From Oscillospiraceae bacterium (GTDB lineage: Bacteria > Bacillota > Clostridia > Saccharofermentanales > Saccharofermentanaceae), in contig CADAKH010000001.1 of NCBI GenBank assembly GCA_902788505.1, positions 99,674 to 163,673 of the forward strand: a stretch of DNA of 64,000 nucleotides, given 5' to 3'. Below the pieces are notes generated by a model. It worked only from the letters and a program-made list of their open reading frames with translations. It had not been told where the DNA came from and did no database searches. This document shows, piece after piece, positions 17,941 through 27,485 of the stretch. Made by a program: the position numbers and the translations under genes. Within the stretch, counting starts at the first letter, position 1. Each line of letters begins with the position of its first letter.

Positions 17941-18082
17941 TGTTCTGTTATTTTTGCGCTCGCTAAGGTCCTCCGCGCTTCGCTTGTGCGGAATCGCTCG
18001 CACAATAAATATCAGAACAACGGAAGATCAAACACTGGAAGCAGATAAATAATCTTTTTAGGTTTCAAACTTGAGGTAGAAA

Positions 18083-19228
18083 ATGGAACGTACACACATT
18101 GCATTTTTCGGGCGCCGCAACGCCGGCAAATCAAGCCTCGTCAACAGGTTCACATCGCAGGAACTCTCGATAGTTTCTGACGTGGCCGGCACGACGACCG
18201 ACCCTGTCAGAAAGACCATGGAACTGCTCCCGCTGGGGCCCGTTGTCATTATCGACACGCCCGGCATCGACGATGAAGGCACGCTCGGCAATCAGAGGAT
18301 TGAGCGGAGCCTCCGTGTCATCGACGAGACCGACATCGCGATCCTCGTAATAGATGCGTGTGCCGGCATTGGCGAAGATGAGAAGCAGCTGGTAAAAGTT
18401 TTCAGGCAGCGCAAGATACCTTACCTTGTCGTGTTCAACAAGAGTGATCTCGGCGCCGACATTCCCGAGCTTGAGAATTCCATAACTGTAAGCGCGCTGA
18501 AAAATGAGGGCATCGAAGAACTCAAAGAGCGCGTTGCGGTCATCATCAAAGAACGCAAAGTCCGTCCGCTCGTGTCTGACCTTGTCGAAGAAGGCGATCT
18601 CGTTGTGCTTGTCGTCCCGATCGATAAGTCGGCACCGAAGGACAGACTGATCCTGCCGCAGCAGATGGTGATAAGAGACCTTCTCGGAAAGGGCGCGATC
18701 CCTGTTGTCGTTAAGGACACTGAGCTTTCGACCGCGCTTTCGAAAGTCGGTAAAGTACGCATGGTGATCACTGACAGCCAGGTTTTCGGCAAGGTGTCGA
18801 AGATCGTTCCTGCCGACATCCCGCTGACTTCATTTTCGATACTGATGGCAAGATTCAAAGGTATCCTTGACCAGTCGATCGAGGGTGCTAACATGCTTGA
18901 CAGCCTGCCGGACGGTGCGTCGATCCTCATCAGTGAGGGCTGCACGCACCACCGTCAGTGCGAAGACATCGGCACTGTCAAACTTCCCGGCTGGATCAGG
19001 GAATACACAGGAAAGGATTTTGAATTCAAGTTCACATCAGGCCTTGAATTCCCGAAAGATCTTTCCGGCTTTGACCTCGTGATCCATTGCGGTGCCTGCA
19101 TGCTCGGCGAGACCGAAGTTGCAAGCCGTTACCGCAAAGCAGGCGAGCAGGGCATCCCCATGACCAACTACGGCATTGCGATCGGCAAGATGAAAGGAAT
19201 CCTGGACAGAGTTATCCGCTTCGGGTGA
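18083..19228 (+). CDS. hydF: [FeFe]-hydrogenase maturation GTPase HydF
   Basis: The protein has 381 residues. The GTPase domain has the P-loop GRRNAGKSSL, switch GTTTDP, DTPGIDD and NKSD. The C-terminal cluster-binding region carries CTHHRQC (about 293-299) and HCGAC (about 336-340), the three-Cys iron-sulfur site with nearby His. HydF is the scaffold that receives the diiron precursor from HydE/HydG and loads the hydrogenase. The start at 18083 follows TTGAGGT. With hydE and hydG upstream the maturation set is complete. Confidence 0.95.
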   Translation: MERTHIAFFGRRNAGKSSLVNRFTSQELSIVSDVAGTTTDPVRKTMELLPLGPVVIIDTPGIDDEGTLGNQRIERSLRVIDETDIAILVIDACAGIGEDEKQLVKVFRQRKIPYLVVFNKSDLGADIPELENSITVSALKNEGIEELKERVAVIIKERKVRPLVSDLVEEGDLVVLVVPIDKSAPKDRLILPQQMVIRDLLGKGAIPVVVKDTELSTALSKVGKVRMVITDSQVFGKVSKIVPADIPLTSFSILMARFKGILDQSIEGANMLDSLPDGASILISEGCTHHRQCEDIGTVKLPGWIREYTGKDFEFKFTSGLEFPKDLSGFDLVIHCGACMLGETEVASRYRKAGEQGIPMTNYGIAIGKMKGILDRVIRFG

Positions 19229-19370
19229 TAATTTACAACGGGTTTTATCCCGGACTAACGGATAAGAGATCATTATATGAATGTAGTTAACAGAGACTCC
19301 GGTCCATTAAATCACTCACCTAATCGGGAGACTCTTAAACTAAGTTCTTTTGTGCATTGGGACAGATTGA

Positions 19371-19399
19371 AAAAATAATATCAATAAAATATTATTTTT
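19371..19399 (+). other. AT-only stem-loop before the hybrid kinase gene
   Basis: AAAAATAATAT (19371-19381) and ATATTATTTTT (19389-19399) form an 11-bp stem. It could act as a weak terminator for hydF or as a promoter-region dyad. The preceding 19229-19370 stretch holds two direct GAGACTC copies and no gene. Confidence 0.4.
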
Positions 19400-19423
19400 A
19401 TATATCAAGAATCCGAGGATCTT

Positions 19424-21985
19424 ATGCACAATAACCGCAAGACACTTTTACTTACACTGGGCGCGACATTTCTGCTTATGGCCGTACTGGTCGCATATTT
19501 CTCGCGGTTGATGTATACGGCATCGCATTCTTATATCGATGAACTCGGTAATGACAAGGCATCAGCGATCACGGCCGAACTTGAGAACTATCTCGAGAAT
19601 GCGAGCTCAGTGCTCTGGGTAGCCGCTGATACTGTTGACCACATGGTTGCGAACGGTGCAACAACTGATGAGATCATAGAGTATATATCGCGTGAATCCG
19701 CGAATACCGCCGACCAGTTTGATGAAAGTTACACGGGAATCTACGGATATATCAACGGCAGTTACGTTGATGGTGTCGGATGGGTTCCGCCGGAAGATTA
19801 CGACCCGACGACACGCGACTGGTATAAGAAATCCGTTGCGGCAGCGGGGCAGCCTATTGTTGTGTCGCCGTATATTGATGCTGAGACGGGCAATATGATC
19901 ATCTCCATTTGCAAAGCACTGACGAACACGAACGATGTATTGGGCATGGATCTCACGCTTTCCGGTGTGCAGGATACTGTTGAGGATATTCAGATCAACG
20001 GCTGCGGATATGGTTTCGTGCTCAATTACGACGGCACGGTTATTGCTCATCACGACATTTCCGAGAACGGTAAGAATTACAGCGATAATCCCGAACGTGT
20101 GGATCTTTTCAATAATGTTATGAGCACCGGAAAAGGCAACTTTGACATGGTAATCGATGGCAGAGAGTGCACGGTTTTCACATCTGTAGTTCACGATCAG
20201 TGGCACCTTGTTATCGTTGTCAGCAACGATGATCTTTTCAAAGACACAAGTAATATCCTCATTGTGAGTATCCTTATAGGACTTGTCGTATTCGCGTTTA
20301 TTTCGGCATTCTACATCATCAGTTATATGCACGAGCGAAAGGTCAACAAGCGCATGGAAGCGATGAAGGCACTTGAGCAGCAGCGCGAGTACGAAGCAAA
20401 GATACTGATGCTCGAAAAGTCTGCGGCCGACAGTGCAAACAAGGCGAAGAGTGATTTCCTTGCGGATATGTCGCACGAGATAAGGACGCCGATCAATGCT
20501 GTGCTCGGCATGAACGAGATGATACTCCGTGAGTCGAAAGACGAGCAGATCCTTGAATATTCTTCCAACATCAAGAGTGCCGGCAATACGCTTTTGTCGC
20601 TCATTAATAACATTCTCGATTTCTCGAAGATCGAAGACGGTAAGATGTCTTTGATTCCTGTCGAATTCGATACTTCTTCGTTTATCAATGATCTTGTAAA
20701 TTCGATCAGCGAGCGTGCCCGCTCCAAGAATCTCGAGTTCATCGTCGATATTGACGATCGCGTTCCGTCAGGGCTTTACGGTGACGATGTAAGGCTTAGC
20801 CAGGTCGTCATGAACCTGCTCACAAATGCGGTGAAATACACCGAGAAGGGCAAGGTCACTATGCGTGTCAGAAAATGCGGAACAGAAGGCGATAACGTCA
20901 AACTCAGATTCGAAGTTGCCGATACCGGCATCGGTATCAAGGATGAAGATCTCGGCAAGCTTTTCGAGTCATTCGAAAGGATCGAAGAGAAGCGCAACCG
21001 TCATATCGAAGGCACCGGTCTCGGTATCTCGATCGTCGTCAAACTTCTCGCGATGATGGACAGCAAACTCGATGTCGAGAGCAAGTATGGAATCGGTTCG
21101 ACATTCGGTTTTGATATTATGCTCCGCGTAGTCGATCCAGTACCTATCGGAAATTATAACGAGCGCAAAAAGATAAGCTCCGCTGCCAGTGCCAATGCAA
21201 AACACATCTGCGCTCCCGGTGCCAAGATTCTCGTCACAGATGACAACGCGATGAACATCAAAGTCGCCGTGAACTTCCTCAAGATCTTCGGCATCACTCC
21301 TGTCACATGCACGTCAGGTAAAGAGACTATCGAGCTGATGCGCAAAGAAAAATATGACATTGTTTTCCTGGATCATATGATGCCGGAGATGGACGGCATA
21401 GAGACTCTCAAAGCTCTTCGGGACGAAGATATAATCGGTGAAACGGTTGTGATCGCACTCACTGCTAATGCTGTCGTCGGAGCAGAAGAACAGTATCTCA
21501 AGGCCGGCTTCGACGGCTATCTTTCCAAGCCGATCATGGTCGATGACATGGAGAAAACTCTTAAGAAATATCTGCCGTATTCACTTATCGAGGTTGTTGA
21601 AGAAGAGCCCGCCGTCACAGAGACTCTTGATTCATCTCTTTCTGTCAGGAAAGCCCGTTTCCTCGGCCTTAACGTTGATGCAGGAATCGGCTATGCATGC
21701 GGTGAAGAAGACTTCTATCTTGAGCTTCTCTCTGACTATGCAAACGCCTGCGAAGAGAAGTGCGCAGAACTCACATCGTATTTTGAAAACAACGATCTTC
21801 ACAACTACGAGATCCTCGTCCACTCGCTTAAGAGTTCATCCAAGACCATCGGCGCCGATGACGTTTCAGAGCATGCAAAAGCGCTCGAGTTCGCGTGCAA
21901 AGACGGCGATGGTGAATTTGTAAAGCGGTATCACGAATTCTTCGTGGAAGAATATAAGTCTCTCGCGAAAAAACTTCTCAGTTGA
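19424..21985 (+). CDS. Hybrid sensor histidine kinase (Cache - HisKA - HATPase - REC - Hpt)
   Basis: The protein has 853 residues. An N-terminal helix (about 8-28) and a second one (about 282-305) flank an extracytoplasmic Cache-type sensor with DPTTRDWYKKS and DAETGNMIIS. HisKA follows with DMSHEIRTPINAV (His about 350). The ATPase has N-box NLLTNAVKYTEKG and GTGLGISIV. A receiver domain (about 603-725) has phospho-acceptor Asp in FLDHMMPEMDG (about 650). The C-terminal Hpt domain has VHSLKSSSKTIGA (His about 800). The whole phosphorelay is in one chain, but its output regulator is not nearby. Cache sensors bind small organic ligands; the ligand here is unknown. Confidence 0.93.
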   Translation: MHNNRKTLLLTLGATFLLMAVLVAYFSRLMYTASHSYIDELGNDKASAITAELENYLENASSVLWVAADTVDHMVANGATTDEIIEYISRESANTADQFDESYTGIYGYINGSYVDGVGWVPPEDYDPTTRDWYKKSVAAAGQPIVVSPYIDAETGNMIISICKALTNTNDVLGMDLTLSGVQDTVEDIQINGCGYGFVLNYDGTVIAHHDISENGKNYSDNPERVDLFNNVMSTGKGNFDMVIDGRECTVFTSVVHDQWHLVIVVSNDDLFKDTSNILIVSILIGLVVFAFISAFYIISYMHERKVNKRMEAMKALEQQREYEAKILMLEKSAADSANKAKSDFLADMSHEIRTPINAVLGMNEMILRESKDEQILEYSSNIKSAGNTLLSLINNILDFSKIEDGKMSLIPVEFDTSSFINDLVNSISERARSKNLEFIVDIDDRVPSGLYGDDVRLSQVVMNLLTNAVKYTEKGKVTMRVRKCGTEGDNVKLRFEVADTGIGIKDEDLGKLFESFERIEEKRNRHIEGTGLGISIVVKLLAMMDSKLDVESKYGIGSTFGFDIMLRVVDPVPIGNYNERKKISSAASANAKHICAPGAKILVTDDNAMNIKVAVNFLKIFGITPVTCTSGKETIELMRKEKYDIVFLDHMMPEMDGIETLKALRDEDIIGETVVIALTANAVVGAEEQYLKAGFDGYLSKPIMVDDMEKTLKKYLPYSLIEVVEEEPAVTETLDSSLSVRKARFLGLNVDAGIGYACGEEDFYLELLSDYANACEEKCAELTSYFENNDLHNYEILVHSLKSSSKTIGADDVSEHAKALEFACKDGDGEFVKRYHEFFVEEYKSLAKKLLS

Positions 21986-22026
21986 TGCCCGCGCCCGCCC
22001 GGTTGATTCGCGCTCAACTATCCGTT

Positions 22027-22090
22027 GTTTGAAATACTTTCGCAACAGCAATACGATATCATTAAGTTGCATGCACGAAGAATTTCAAAC
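22027..22090 (+). promoter_or_regulatory. Inverted repeat upstream of the XRE regulator
   Basis: GTTTGAAAT (22027-22035) and ATTTCAAAC (22082-22090) are perfect inverted copies with centres 55 bp apart, ending 17 bases before the ATG. This suits an operator pair for autoregulation or a long hairpin in the leader. Confidence 0.45.
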
Positions 22091-22107
22091 GGATTGGAGA
22101 TAAAAAT

Positions 22108-23154
22108 ATGGAAAACACATTGGGCGCAAATATCAGGATATACAGGAAAAATAAGGGTTTCACGCAGGAGGAACTGTCGGACCTTTTGAACGTTACCCCG
22201 CAGGCTGTGAGCAAGTGGGAGTCGGGAAGCGGACTTCCGGATGTGTCGATGCTGATACCTCTGGCGCAGGTCTTGGGCGTCAGCACGGATGCACTTCTGG
22301 GATACGATTCCATGTCGGAGAATGATGCGGTCGTTTCACATGTCAGAGCAATTGCGAAAGAGATGCGCGACAGCGACGACGGCAGGGCGGAAAAGGCTCT
22401 CAAGGTCAGTGAATATCTCTCGACAGAGACGACATTAAATCCCGGTTGCTTCGAGCTGATCAAGGACTATGTCGAGGAGACTGCAAACCTCAGTATGTAT
22501 GCAGATCCCGTGCTCGAAAACTGCTTCCCAGACGAGACTGATAGGGTCAATAAGATCTTCAAAGATGCCATCCGCAAGGGCTGCTATCTGATCGGTCACT
22601 GCAACGACAAAACACTCATCGAGAAGACGCATTTTGCAGTAGCGTGGATCTACATTCACGAGAAGGATTTCGACAATGCGAGAGAGCATATCAACGTTTT
22701 GCCGAGTATTTCATCCAACAGAATAAAAGAGAAGCTTTCGATGGAGCTCACATTTTTCGAGAGCGGATTTGAAAAGATGAAGGACGATATCGGGAACAAC
22801 CGTATAATGCTTTTCGAGCTTATCGCAAGCCTTTTGAATACTTACGGCGAGAACTACGGCTGGTGGGGTGAAAAGGATGAGGCGATAGAAGTCATTGAGT
22901 GGTGCGAAAGGGTCATCAAAGCTTACGCAACCGGAAAGGAAGCAATCGATATGAATCATTATCTCAGAATAAGGAGAAGTCTCGCGTTCTTCAAACTGGT
23001 TGCCGCTAAGAGAGCGGGCGACGATGACGGCGCAGTCAGGCTCTACAACGAATTTGCAGAAGAGATCCGTATGGAAGATCTCACCGAAGAACAGAAACAG
23101 GTGGTTATGGATCTTTTGCAGAATGATATCAGCCACTACGGAAAATATTCGTAA
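22108..23154 (+). CDS. XRE family transcriptional regulator with large C-terminal domain
   Basis: The protein has 348 residues. Residues 5-60 are a classic Cro/CI-type helix-turn-helix: FTQEELSDLLNVTPQAVSKW, then ESGSGLPDVSML. The remaining 280 residues are helical and probably form TPR-like repeats, as in many Firmicutes XRE regulators that respond to peptides or stress. Shine-Dalgarno TTGGAGAT. It stands alone; the next gene is convergent. Confidence 0.9.
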   Translation: MENTLGANIRIYRKNKGFTQEELSDLLNVTPQAVSKWESGSGLPDVSMLIPLAQVLGVSTDALLGYDSMSENDAVVSHVRAIAKEMRDSDDGRAEKALKVSEYLSTETTLNPGCFELIKDYVEETANLSMYADPVLENCFPDETDRVNKIFKDAIRKGCYLIGHCNDKTLIEKTHFAVAWIYIHEKDFDNAREHINVLPSISSNRIKEKLSMELTFFESGFEKMKDDIGNNRIMLFELIASLLNTYGENYGWWGEKDEAIEVIEWCERVIKAYATGKEAIDMNHYLRIRRSLAFFKLVAAKRAGDDDGAVRLYNEFAEEIRMEDLTEEQKQVVMDLLQNDISHYGKYS

Positions 23155-23195
23155 TTACAGTAAACCCAACGGACGGCCTGCTCTGTGAAAACAAA

Positions 23196-23723
23196 TCACT
23201 TGGCAGGTCTGCCGGGTTTGCCGTATCCGACAAGTCTTGCAATGACAGGCGCAAGCAGAACCGAAAGCGTATAGCTGATGAGCAGTGTGGGCAGAAGAAG
23301 TCTGAACCAGCTGCCGATCCACATGATGTGGAATGGCGGAAGTGTCGATAAAACCGGTTCGGGAAGCTTCATGCGCGCGGTGAAGACACCGAAGAAACTT
23401 AGAGCAAGACTTATGATAAATGTGCTTCCGACAGAGTGCGGAATTGCGTTTAACAGGATGAACTTGATGCTCAGGGGAGCTGCGTTTGCCTTTCTGGCGA
23501 GCGCTTCTCCGAGTCTCCCGAAGGGGAGCAGAAGTGAGATCAGAAATCCCAGGATAAGCGATAACAAAATGTTGGTTGCATAGATGAAGAATGCCGAGTG
23601 CGCCTGAAGCGCATTTGGGTTGGTGGCAATGACGAGAATCGATGAGACGATTCCCATCGCAAGAGAAATGATCAGAGACATGATCATTCCGACAAGACGT
23701 CCTTTGTTCATTCCTTTAGCCAT
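23196..23723 (-). CDS. Four-helix membrane protein, DUF2798-like
   Basis: A protein of 175 residues with four hydrophobic segments (about 10-32, 42-66, 88-112 and 130-158). The second and fourth each end in short basic tails. The repeated M-S-L-I-x-S pattern and terminal LLAPVIARLV resemble DUF2798 proteins, but the match is only by eye. Function unknown. Same strand as the GGDEF/EAL gene upstream, with a 39-base gap. Confidence 0.55.
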   Translation of the reverse strand: MAKGMNKGRLVGMIMSLIISLAMGIVSSILVIATNPNALQAHSAFFIYATNILLSLILGFLISLLLPFGRLGEALARKANAAPLSIKFILLNAIPHSVGSTFIISLALSFFGVFTARMKLPEPVLSTLPPFHIMWIGSWFRLLLPTLLISYTLSVLLAPVIARLVGYGKPGRPAK

Positions 23724-23762
23724 TGCGCGTACCTCACATAATCGGTCTAATACAAAACGTGA

Positions 23763-26045
23763 TCAGTCATCGAACCACTGCTTCTCGAAGTCTTCAACGG
23801 GAACAGGCTTGGAGAAGTAGTATCCCTGATAAAGTTTACACCCCATCGCATAAAGTTTCTCGAATTGCTTTGCAGTCTCAACGCCTTCGGTGAGTGAATC
23901 GATCCCGAGCTCTTCAGACATGTTTATGATGTTCTTGATGATTATGCCGGCCTTCATGTTGCGCTCGGAATCTTTGAGAAACTGCATGTCGATCTTTACG
24001 ACATCGATGTGCATGTCCTTCAAAAGATTGAGTGAAGAGAAGCCGCTTCCGAAGTCATCCATCTCGACGATGAAGCCGGCATTTCTCAAGCCGTCCACGG
24101 TCTCGAGAATATCGACGGCATCAGTCATCATGACTGTCTCGGTGATCTCGACTCTGAGCTTGACGGGCTCGATCCCGAATTCTTCAACAAGGCTCTTCAG
24201 TGTCGCGATGACATCCATGTAGTAGAAATCCCTGGGTGAGATATTGATCGAGATGAAGCTTTCTATGCCTCTGGATTTCCAGTTTGCGAGAATCTCGCAC
24301 GCGCATCTCCAGACATGTTTGTCAACTTCTCCGATTAGTCCGTTCTTCTCGAAAACCGGTATGAACATGCCCGGATTCATGAAGCCTTCGTCAGGGTGGA
24401 TCCATCTTACGAGAGCTTCCGCACCGGCGAGCATTCCGCGCGAATCGACTATCGGCTGAAGATAAGGTATGATCTGGCGCGTTTCGATAGCTTCCTTGAG
24501 CTGATTGGAGATCAGCTGGTTGTGGATGATCTCGTTTCTCAGTTTGTCGTCGTAGTAAACGATAACGTTCTGATAGTTGTCTTTTATCATAGTCGTTGCA
24601 AGACGTGCGCTGTCGAAAAAGAGGGGGACATCGATCCCGTCTTCCGGCTTGATGTCATAGATTCCGAAGTGAATGAGAAGGCGGTGTTCGAGATCCTTAT
24701 CTTTTACCGTATAGTTTTCGAGCTTCTTTGCAAGCATCTGTTCATTTGCCTTCAGGCAGCTCTTATCCATGAGGATACCGAATGAATCAGTCGAGAGCCT
24801 TCCGTAGAGACTGTTCTTGCTCGCGCGGCTCTGGATGAATGAGGCTACATCCAAGATGGTGTGGTCAGCGAATTCTTTTCCGAATACATCGTTGATGACT
24901 TTGAAATTCGTGATCTCGAAATAAGCGATCATGTAATCGGTCTCGTGGTCATTATGAAGTCTCTGGCTGACATTCTCATAAAGATATTCTTTCGTATAGA
25001 AACCGGTTAGAGAATCGTGCGTTGATCTGTACATCTCGCGCTTTATCTCCTGCTGGTCTTCGGTGATATCGCGTATGCTTAAGTATGAACCTGTTACTTT
25101 ACCCTGTTCATCGACTGTGGAACGCATAGCGAGATGTGTGTACTGCGCTTCTTCGCCGGTGCCGATGGTAACTCTTTTAAACCAGCCGCTGGTCCTGAAA
25201 TCGATGTCACCAAACAGGTATGTGAGTTTTTCCTTTACGTCGTCGTAATTATCCTTTGCAACGCCGATCAGGTTTCTTCCGGGTTCGTTTGTCCAGATGC
25301 ACTTGCCGCTCTTGTCAAAGAAGAAAAGGGCGTCGGGCATATCGGAAGCCATTCCCGCTAGCATACGGTCCAAAAGCTTCATCGACCTGTAGTGAAGCGA
25401 GAAGAAGAAAAACATCAGTCCGAATAACGCAAACCCGATCGTTGAGAGGTCGAGCGGCTGTCTTGAGAAAATGTAATAAGTCTCAACCGCACCGGTGATT
25501 ATCATAGACAGGAGCATAACCCTGTACTTATCGCGGTAGACTTTTGGCGACTTTATGGCCATTACGAAGAATATGATAAGTATTGCACCATACAGCCCGT
25601 AGCAGATGAATCTGTGGTAAGCCTGTCCAAGATAGGGAACGAGCCTGAAGTAGATCTTGTTCTCGACGAGGATTTTCTCTACAGAGAAAGTGAGATTCAG
25701 GAAAGGATTTAACACATACTGGATGATGTCGATTATGAAGAGTGTGGACACCAGGATCTGCAGCGCCTTCTTAGGCTTGCCGATCTCACAATAGACATGC
25801 GTGAAATACCACAGCGAATAAATGGCGGCATCCATTCCGAGAAAGTAGGTGTAATAACCTAAAAGTGCGGGCGTCAAAGTATGTGAGACTGTAAGGATCA
25901 GATTGCCGAGAACGGGAATGGTAAGTCCGGCCAGAAGGCACGAAAGGGCGTTGCCGATCGGCTTCTTGGATTTCCTGGCGATAACCATACAAACAAGAAG
26001 CGCGAGTACCAATATGGAAAAAACGATTGTTGCACTAAGCCGCAT
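23763..26045 (-). CDS. Membrane PAS - degenerate GGDEF - EAL protein (probable c-di-GMP phosphodiesterase)
   Basis: About 760 residues. An N-terminal block of seven or so helices (1-220) is a sensor module, followed by a PAS domain (about 235-345), a GGDEF domain and an EAL domain. The GGDEF signature is replaced by STDSF (RLSTDSFGILM), so cyclase activity is unlikely. The EAL domain keeps EALVRW, the N of INISPRD, the E of EITETVM, DDFGSG, the K of KIDMQFL and EGVET, so it should hydrolyse c-di-GMP. The start at 26045 (ATGCGGCTT) follows AAGGAAGGG; the in-frame ATG at 26105 is less likely. Confidence 0.9.
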   Translation of the reverse strand: MRLSATIVFSILVLALLVCMVIARKSKKPIGNALSCLLAGLTIPVLGNLILTVSHTLTPALLGYYTYFLGMDAAIYSLWYFTHVYCEIGKPKKALQILVSTLFIIDIIQYVLNPFLNLTFSVEKILVENKIYFRLVPYLGQAYHRFICYGLYGAILIIFFVMAIKSPKVYRDKYRVMLLSMIITGAVETYYIFSRQPLDLSTIGFALFGLMFFFFSLHYRSMKLLDRMLAGMASDMPDALFFFDKSGKCIWTNEPGRNLIGVAKDNYDDVKEKLTYLFGDIDFRTSGWFKRVTIGTGEEAQYTHLAMRSTVDEQGKVTGSYLSIRDITEDQQEIKREMYRSTHDSLTGFYTKEYLYENVSQRLHNDHETDYMIAYFEITNFKVINDVFGKEFADHTILDVASFIQSRASKNSLYGRLSTDSFGILMDKSCLKANEQMLAKKLENYTVKDKDLEHRLLIHFGIYDIKPEDGIDVPLFFDSARLATTMIKDNYQNVIVYYDDKLRNEIIHNQLISNQLKEAIETRQIIPYLQPIVDSRGMLAGAEALVRWIHPDEGFMNPGMFIPVFEKNGLIGEVDKHVWRCACEILANWKSRGIESFISINISPRDFYYMDVIATLKSLVEEFGIEPVKLRVEITETVMMTDAVDILETVDGLRNAGFIVEMDDFGSGFSSLNLLKDMHIDVVKIDMQFLKDSERNMKAGIIIKNIINMSEELGIDSLTEGVETAKQFEKLYAMGCKLYQGYYFSKPVPVEDFEKQWFDD

Positions 26046-26168
26046 AGATCGCCCTTCCTTCGCCGGATTTTTAATTATTCTAACATGGTGTGCATAAATA
26101 CTCACTCATACGCGATTAACTATATATAAATTATTTATGTACATTTACGGGTATTTTGCCCTTTTTGT

Positions 26169-26177
26169 TGGTATAAT
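26169..26177 (+). promoter_or_regulatory. Extended -10 promoter of the DUF6273 lipoprotein
   Basis: TGG-TATAAT forms an extended -10 element 57 bases before the ATG. No convincing -35. Confidence 0.5.
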
Positions 26178-26233
26178 TGACCGCAGTTTCAGATATTTTT
26201 GATATTTGAGACACAGGAAAAAGGGGGAATAGC

Positions 26234-27457
26234 ATGAAAAAAGCAGTTTCATTGATCATGGCATCGGTCATGGCAGTCGGTGTCTTCGCTGGATGCAGCA
26301 AAAAGTTTGACAAGATGGATCTCCGTGTCGGAAGTGATATCAAGTTCGGAAAATATCAGGGCGAGGCTATCGAGTGGGAAGTTGCAGGCAGGAATTTTCT
26401 TATAGATGAAGGCAAGGTCAGAGTTGAGCTCAGGAGCAAGTATGTCATCGACTGCGTGCCTTTTGACGAAGACGGCGAAAGCACATGGGAAGACTGCTCG
26501 CTCAGGAAATGGCTGAATGAGGATTTCTATAATGAGGCCTTCTCAAAATCAGAACAGAAGATGATCGCTGATACACCGTATTTCAATATTTACGGCAACA
26601 CCCGTTTTCTGACCGATAAGGTATATCTGATGTCATATGTTCCGTACAGGATGCAGCGTGAAGATTCTGCATGCGAGCCAACCGGATATGCGAAAGATAA
26701 GGACATAATCATGTCGGAAGATTCATGCATCTACTGGTCAAGAGATGTGGCGGAAGCTTCTGCGGCAAGTACAGTTGACGGACCGTACAGCAGACCGTTC
26801 GTTCTGACATTAGGTGATGTCAGCGGTAATACCGGTTTTGGAAATCATGAATTTGATGCCGAGGATGTCGGAGTAAGACCGGTAATCAATGTTGAATACA
26901 AGGTGTCTTTTTCGCGTGACGATATAAGGAAGGATGACATAGTTACATTCGGTTCTTATTCGGGTGAACCTTTGGAGTGGTATGTTATCGATAAGGATAA
27001 AGACGGTCTGACTGTGTTAAGCAGATATGCAATCGACGACATGAAGATGGACAGTAACGGGGCGGATTCTTTTGAGGATACTGCGCTTTATGACTGGCTG
27101 AACGATGATTTTGTAAATGATGCATTTGATTCAAAACAGCAGAAAAAAATCGTGGCTTTTGATAACGGCGGATCGGTATCCCTTATTTCCAGAGATGCGC
27201 TGAACGATCTGTTCCATAATGACAGAGATTTCAGGAATAATCTCTATACAGGATATACTCCGGCATTCTATGCAGAGCATACTGAACTTGAAGATGAGGT
27301 TCTGCCTGCCAACAAGAAGATCGTGGATACATTCTGGCTGAGTGATATCAATGGCGTGAATGGTAATGGCACTGCTTTCAATATGGGAAGGATGTCCGCG
27401 GAAGTACCTCAGGATATGGAGTTTTCTGTAAGACCCCTGATCAAGATCAGCTTCTGA
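26234..27457 (+). CDS. Lipoprotein with two DUF6273 domains
   Basis: The protein has 407 residues. Signal peptide with lipobox VFAGC (about 20). Two copies of the same domain follow. The first has KFGKYQGEAIEWEVAG, then SLRKWLNEDFYNEAFS. The second has TFGSYSGEPLEWYVID, then ALYDWLNDDFVNDAF. The FG-x-Y...EW-x-V...WLN-x-F-x-x-AF pattern is that of DUF6273, a domain common in secreted proteins of gut Firmicutes, with no proven function. Shine-Dalgarno AAAGGGGG. The PrsW-like protease gene follows after 28 bases and may be co-transcribed. Confidence 0.82.
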   Translation: MKKAVSLIMASVMAVGVFAGCSKKFDKMDLRVGSDIKFGKYQGEAIEWEVAGRNFLIDEGKVRVELRSKYVIDCVPFDEDGESTWEDCSLRKWLNEDFYNEAFSKSEQKMIADTPYFNIYGNTRFLTDKVYLMSYVPYRMQREDSACEPTGYAKDKDIIMSEDSCIYWSRDVAEASAASTVDGPYSRPFVLTLGDVSGNTGFGNHEFDAEDVGVRPVINVEYKVSFSRDDIRKDDIVTFGSYSGEPLEWYVIDKDKDGLTVLSRYAIDDMKMDSNGADSFEDTALYDWLNDDFVNDAFDSKQQKKIVAFDNGGSVSLISRDALNDLFHNDRDFRNNLYTGYTPAFYAEHTELEDEVLPANKKIVDTFWLSDINGVNGNGTAFNMGRMSAEVPQDMEFSVRPLIKISF

Positions 27458-27485
27458 TGTCAGTTTATTATTAGGAGAAAGCATT

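Noticed and set aside
19607..20476. 289-codon minus-strand frame opposite the hybrid kinase
   Set aside because: Antisense shadow of the Cache/HisKA coding region without start signals.
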